Part shown: positions 62,592 through 64,000 of the stretch, piece by piece
How the letters are laid out: each line of letters opens with the position of its first letter
Numbering within the stretch: the stretch's first letter is position 1
The notes under the pieces: generated by a model
The model's database searches: none
Seen by the model: only the letters and a program-made list of their open reading frames with translations
What the model was told of the DNA's origin: nothing
Translations under genes and position numbers: made by a program
DNA from: an uncultured Eubacteriales bacterium
GTDB lineage: Bacteria; Bacillota; Clostridia; Peptostreptococcales; Anaerovoracaceae
Direction of reading: 5' to 3'
DNA: 64,000 nt
Assembly (NCBI GenBank): GCA_902779185.1
Contig: CACZAM010000001.1
Coordinates: forward strand, 1 to 64,000

Positions 62592-64000
62592 ATGCATAAA
62601 AGAGATATGACGAAACCGCTGGACAGATATCTTTCGCCGGTCGATGTATGGGCGATGTCCTTCGGCTGCATGGTCGGCTGGGGCGTATTCGCCATGCCCG
62701 GAACGACGTTCCTGCCTGTCGCAGGTCCGGCCGGAACGCTGATAGCCATGCTCATAGGAATGGTGATAATGCTGATCGTAGCGAGGAATATCTCATACCT
62801 GATGGGAAGGACTTCGATCACCGGAGGCATTTACACATACACCAAAGAGGCGTTCGGAAGGGATCACGCTTTCTTGAGCTCGTGGTTCCTCTGTCTGTCA
62901 TATCTTACGATAGTATTCCTGAACGGCACAGCGCTGTTCATCATAGTGAGGACTCTTATAGGTGAAAAGGCTCAGAAGGGCATCAGCTATGTCGTCGCGG
63001 GAAACACCATATACCTGAAAGAGACTTTCCTGTCCGTAGCGGTGCTGGCGGGAGTAGGCTTGATGTTCATCGCGGCAAAGGCGGTACTCCAGAGGCTGTT
63101 TACCGTTTTTGCGCTCATTCTTGCAATAGGTATTGGGGTCATCTCGGTGTTCTGCCTGCCGCATGCGTTCTCCAGCGGATTTATCTGGACCTTCGGCACC
63201 GCCGGGATCAGCAGAGCAAACGCTATATTCAGCATAGCCATTCTGGCTCCGTGGGCATTCGTCGGATTTGAGATCACATCTTTCGAAACGGCTCATTTCG
63301 ATTTCCCGGTCAGAAAGTCTGCAAGGATAATCATCACGTCCATAATAATAGCGACGATGGCGTATATATCCATGACACTCATAAGTGTTGCATCCGTACC
63401 TGACGGATTTTCATCCTGGATGGATTACGTTGCCGGTCTGGACGGCCTGAAAGGCATAGATTCAGTGCCTACGTTCCATGTGGCCAGATCCGTCATGGGA
63501 AAGGCAGGTCTCATCATAATGACAGTCACCGCTGTCGCGGCGATAATGACGGGCATCATCGGAGGTTACCGGGCTACGACGCGCGTGCTCTCAACTATGG
63601 CCGAGGACCGCATCCTTTCAGAAAAGTTCTCAAGCACAACATACAGCATACTTTTCATTATGGCGATAGCCATAGCGCTGTCGCTCTTCGGCCGCAACAC
63701 CCTCATCTGGTTCGTAGACCTGACATCATTCGGAGCCATAGTAGGCTTCGGATATACTTCAGCGGCTGCATATAAGATAGCCCGCATGGAAGGCAATAAT
63801 AGGGTGGTGATCAGCGGCATGACCGGCGCAGTCATCTCTGTGATCTTCGCTGTAGTGCAGATGGTGCCGGGGATCCTGGCAATGGATGCCATGGGCAGCG
63901 AGGCGTTCCTGCTGCTGTCACTCTGGTGCCTGCTGGGATTCGTGTTCTACTGGCGCACGGTAGAGAGGAGCACACTTACAGAGTACAGCGGGCTGTCCGC
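62592..64000 (+). CDS. APC-family amino acid permease, cut by window end
   Basis: The frame starts at ATG 62592, one base after the previous stop, and is still open at 64000, giving about 470 residues in view. It has about eleven membrane helices. The first is typical of APC permeases: MSFGCMVGWGVFAMPGTTFL, with the unwound GWGVF stretch. Helix six has APWAFVGFEITSF. It should carry an amino acid or a related small amine with H+ or Na+ or in exchange. The substrate cannot be told, and the true C terminus is outside the window. Confidence 0.8.
   Translation, partial: MHKRDMTKPLDRYLSPVDVWAMSFGCMVGWGVFAMPGTTFLPVAGPAGTLIAMLIGMVIMLIVARNISYLMGRTSITGGIYTYTKEAFGRDHAFLSSWFLCLSYLTIVFLNGTALFIIVRTLIGEKAQKGISYVVAGNTIYLKETFLSVAVLAGVGLMFIAAKAVLQRLFTVFALILAIGIGVISVFCLPHAFSSGFIWTFGTAGISRANAIFSIAILAPWAFVGFEITSFETAHFDFPVRKSARIIITSIIIATMAYISMTLISVASVPDGFSSWMDYVAGLDGLKGIDSVPTFHVARSVMGKAGLIIMTVTAVAAIMTGIIGGYRATTRVLSTMAEDRILSEKFSSTTYSILFIMAIAIALSLFGRNTLIWFVDLTSFGAIVGFGYTSAAAYKIARMEGNNRVVISGMTGAVISVIFAVVQMVPGILAMDAMGSEAFLLLSLWCLLGFVFYWRTVERSTLTEYSGLS

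Overview
The window reads as a stretch of a low-to-intermediate GC Bacillota chromosome, most likely class Clostridia (Lachnospiraceae- or Anaerovoracaceae-like anaerobe). This rests on the gene content: clostripain-family protease, a MATE pump fused to an RsbW-like ATPase, a NHLM-type ABC exporter pair, a three-subunit fumarate reductase, a GH13/GlgA glycogen pair, an OhrR/glutathione peroxidase pair, and a type IV pilus-like cluster with strong GGAGG-type ribosome binding sites. No rRNA, tRNA, CRISPR array or complete insertion sequence was seen. Species cannot be named from the sequence.

Layout. 1-1540: degraded left end with an N-terminally truncated P-loop kinase, a small DUF3592-like membrane protein and unidentified fragments. 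1541-4618: large secreted C11 protease, closed by a strong terminator. 4794-8106: four tandem TIR genes, each with a degenerate N-terminal TIR-like half and an intact C-terminal TIR domain. 8159-19114: a tightly packed same-strand block that looks like a carrier-protein-based biosynthetic operon (A-domain ligase, carrier protein, fold-III PLP decarboxylase, two ATP-grasp paralogues, a PP-loop protein, GT2-YdcF fusion, MATE-ATPase fusion, PIG-L/GNAT fusion). 19310-22233: fumarate reductase/succinate dehydrogenase C-A-B. 22273-27292: secreted CHAP hydrolase, metA (minus strand), metY, guaA. 27304-44151: the accessory region of greatest interest, described below. 44168-50464: SH3b protein, GDPD, ohrR-gpx, GH13, glgA. 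50623-59345: transglutaminase lipoprotein, GspF/PilT pilus-like genes including one frameshifted pilin-like gene, BTAD regulator, Hpt protein, hybrid kinase. 59366-64000: a REC-GGDEF-EAL-membrane-GGDEF protein and an APC permease cut by the window edge.

The most striking find is a two-copy reverse transcriptase/RNA unit. Two paralogous RT genes (29141-30385 and 41274-42500) are each followed, within about 20 bases, by a copy of the same structured element of about 116-119 bases (30389-30507 and 42520-42635). The copies share an 8-9 bp terminal stem, an identical 8-bp inner stem and an H-type pseudoknot with a compensatory base swap. G-U pairs and an extended -10 promoter (TGTGCTACAAT on the minus strand, in both copies) indicate that the RNA is transcribed from the minus strand, convergent to the RT gene. 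That arrangement differs from classical retrons, in which the msr-msd RNA lies upstream of the RT on the same strand. The second copy sits between a protein with a HEPN RNase motif and CARF-like features (no CRISPR nearby), a two-TM small protein, and a nuclease-helicase fusion, which makes a defence role plausible. Function is inferred, not shown.

The NHLM exporter pair between the RT units has lost the C39 catalytic cysteine. A fresh promoter at about 35108-35137 probably drives the chain from the 71-residue protein through the secreted proteins, MATE pump, HEPN protein and small membrane protein to the second RT.
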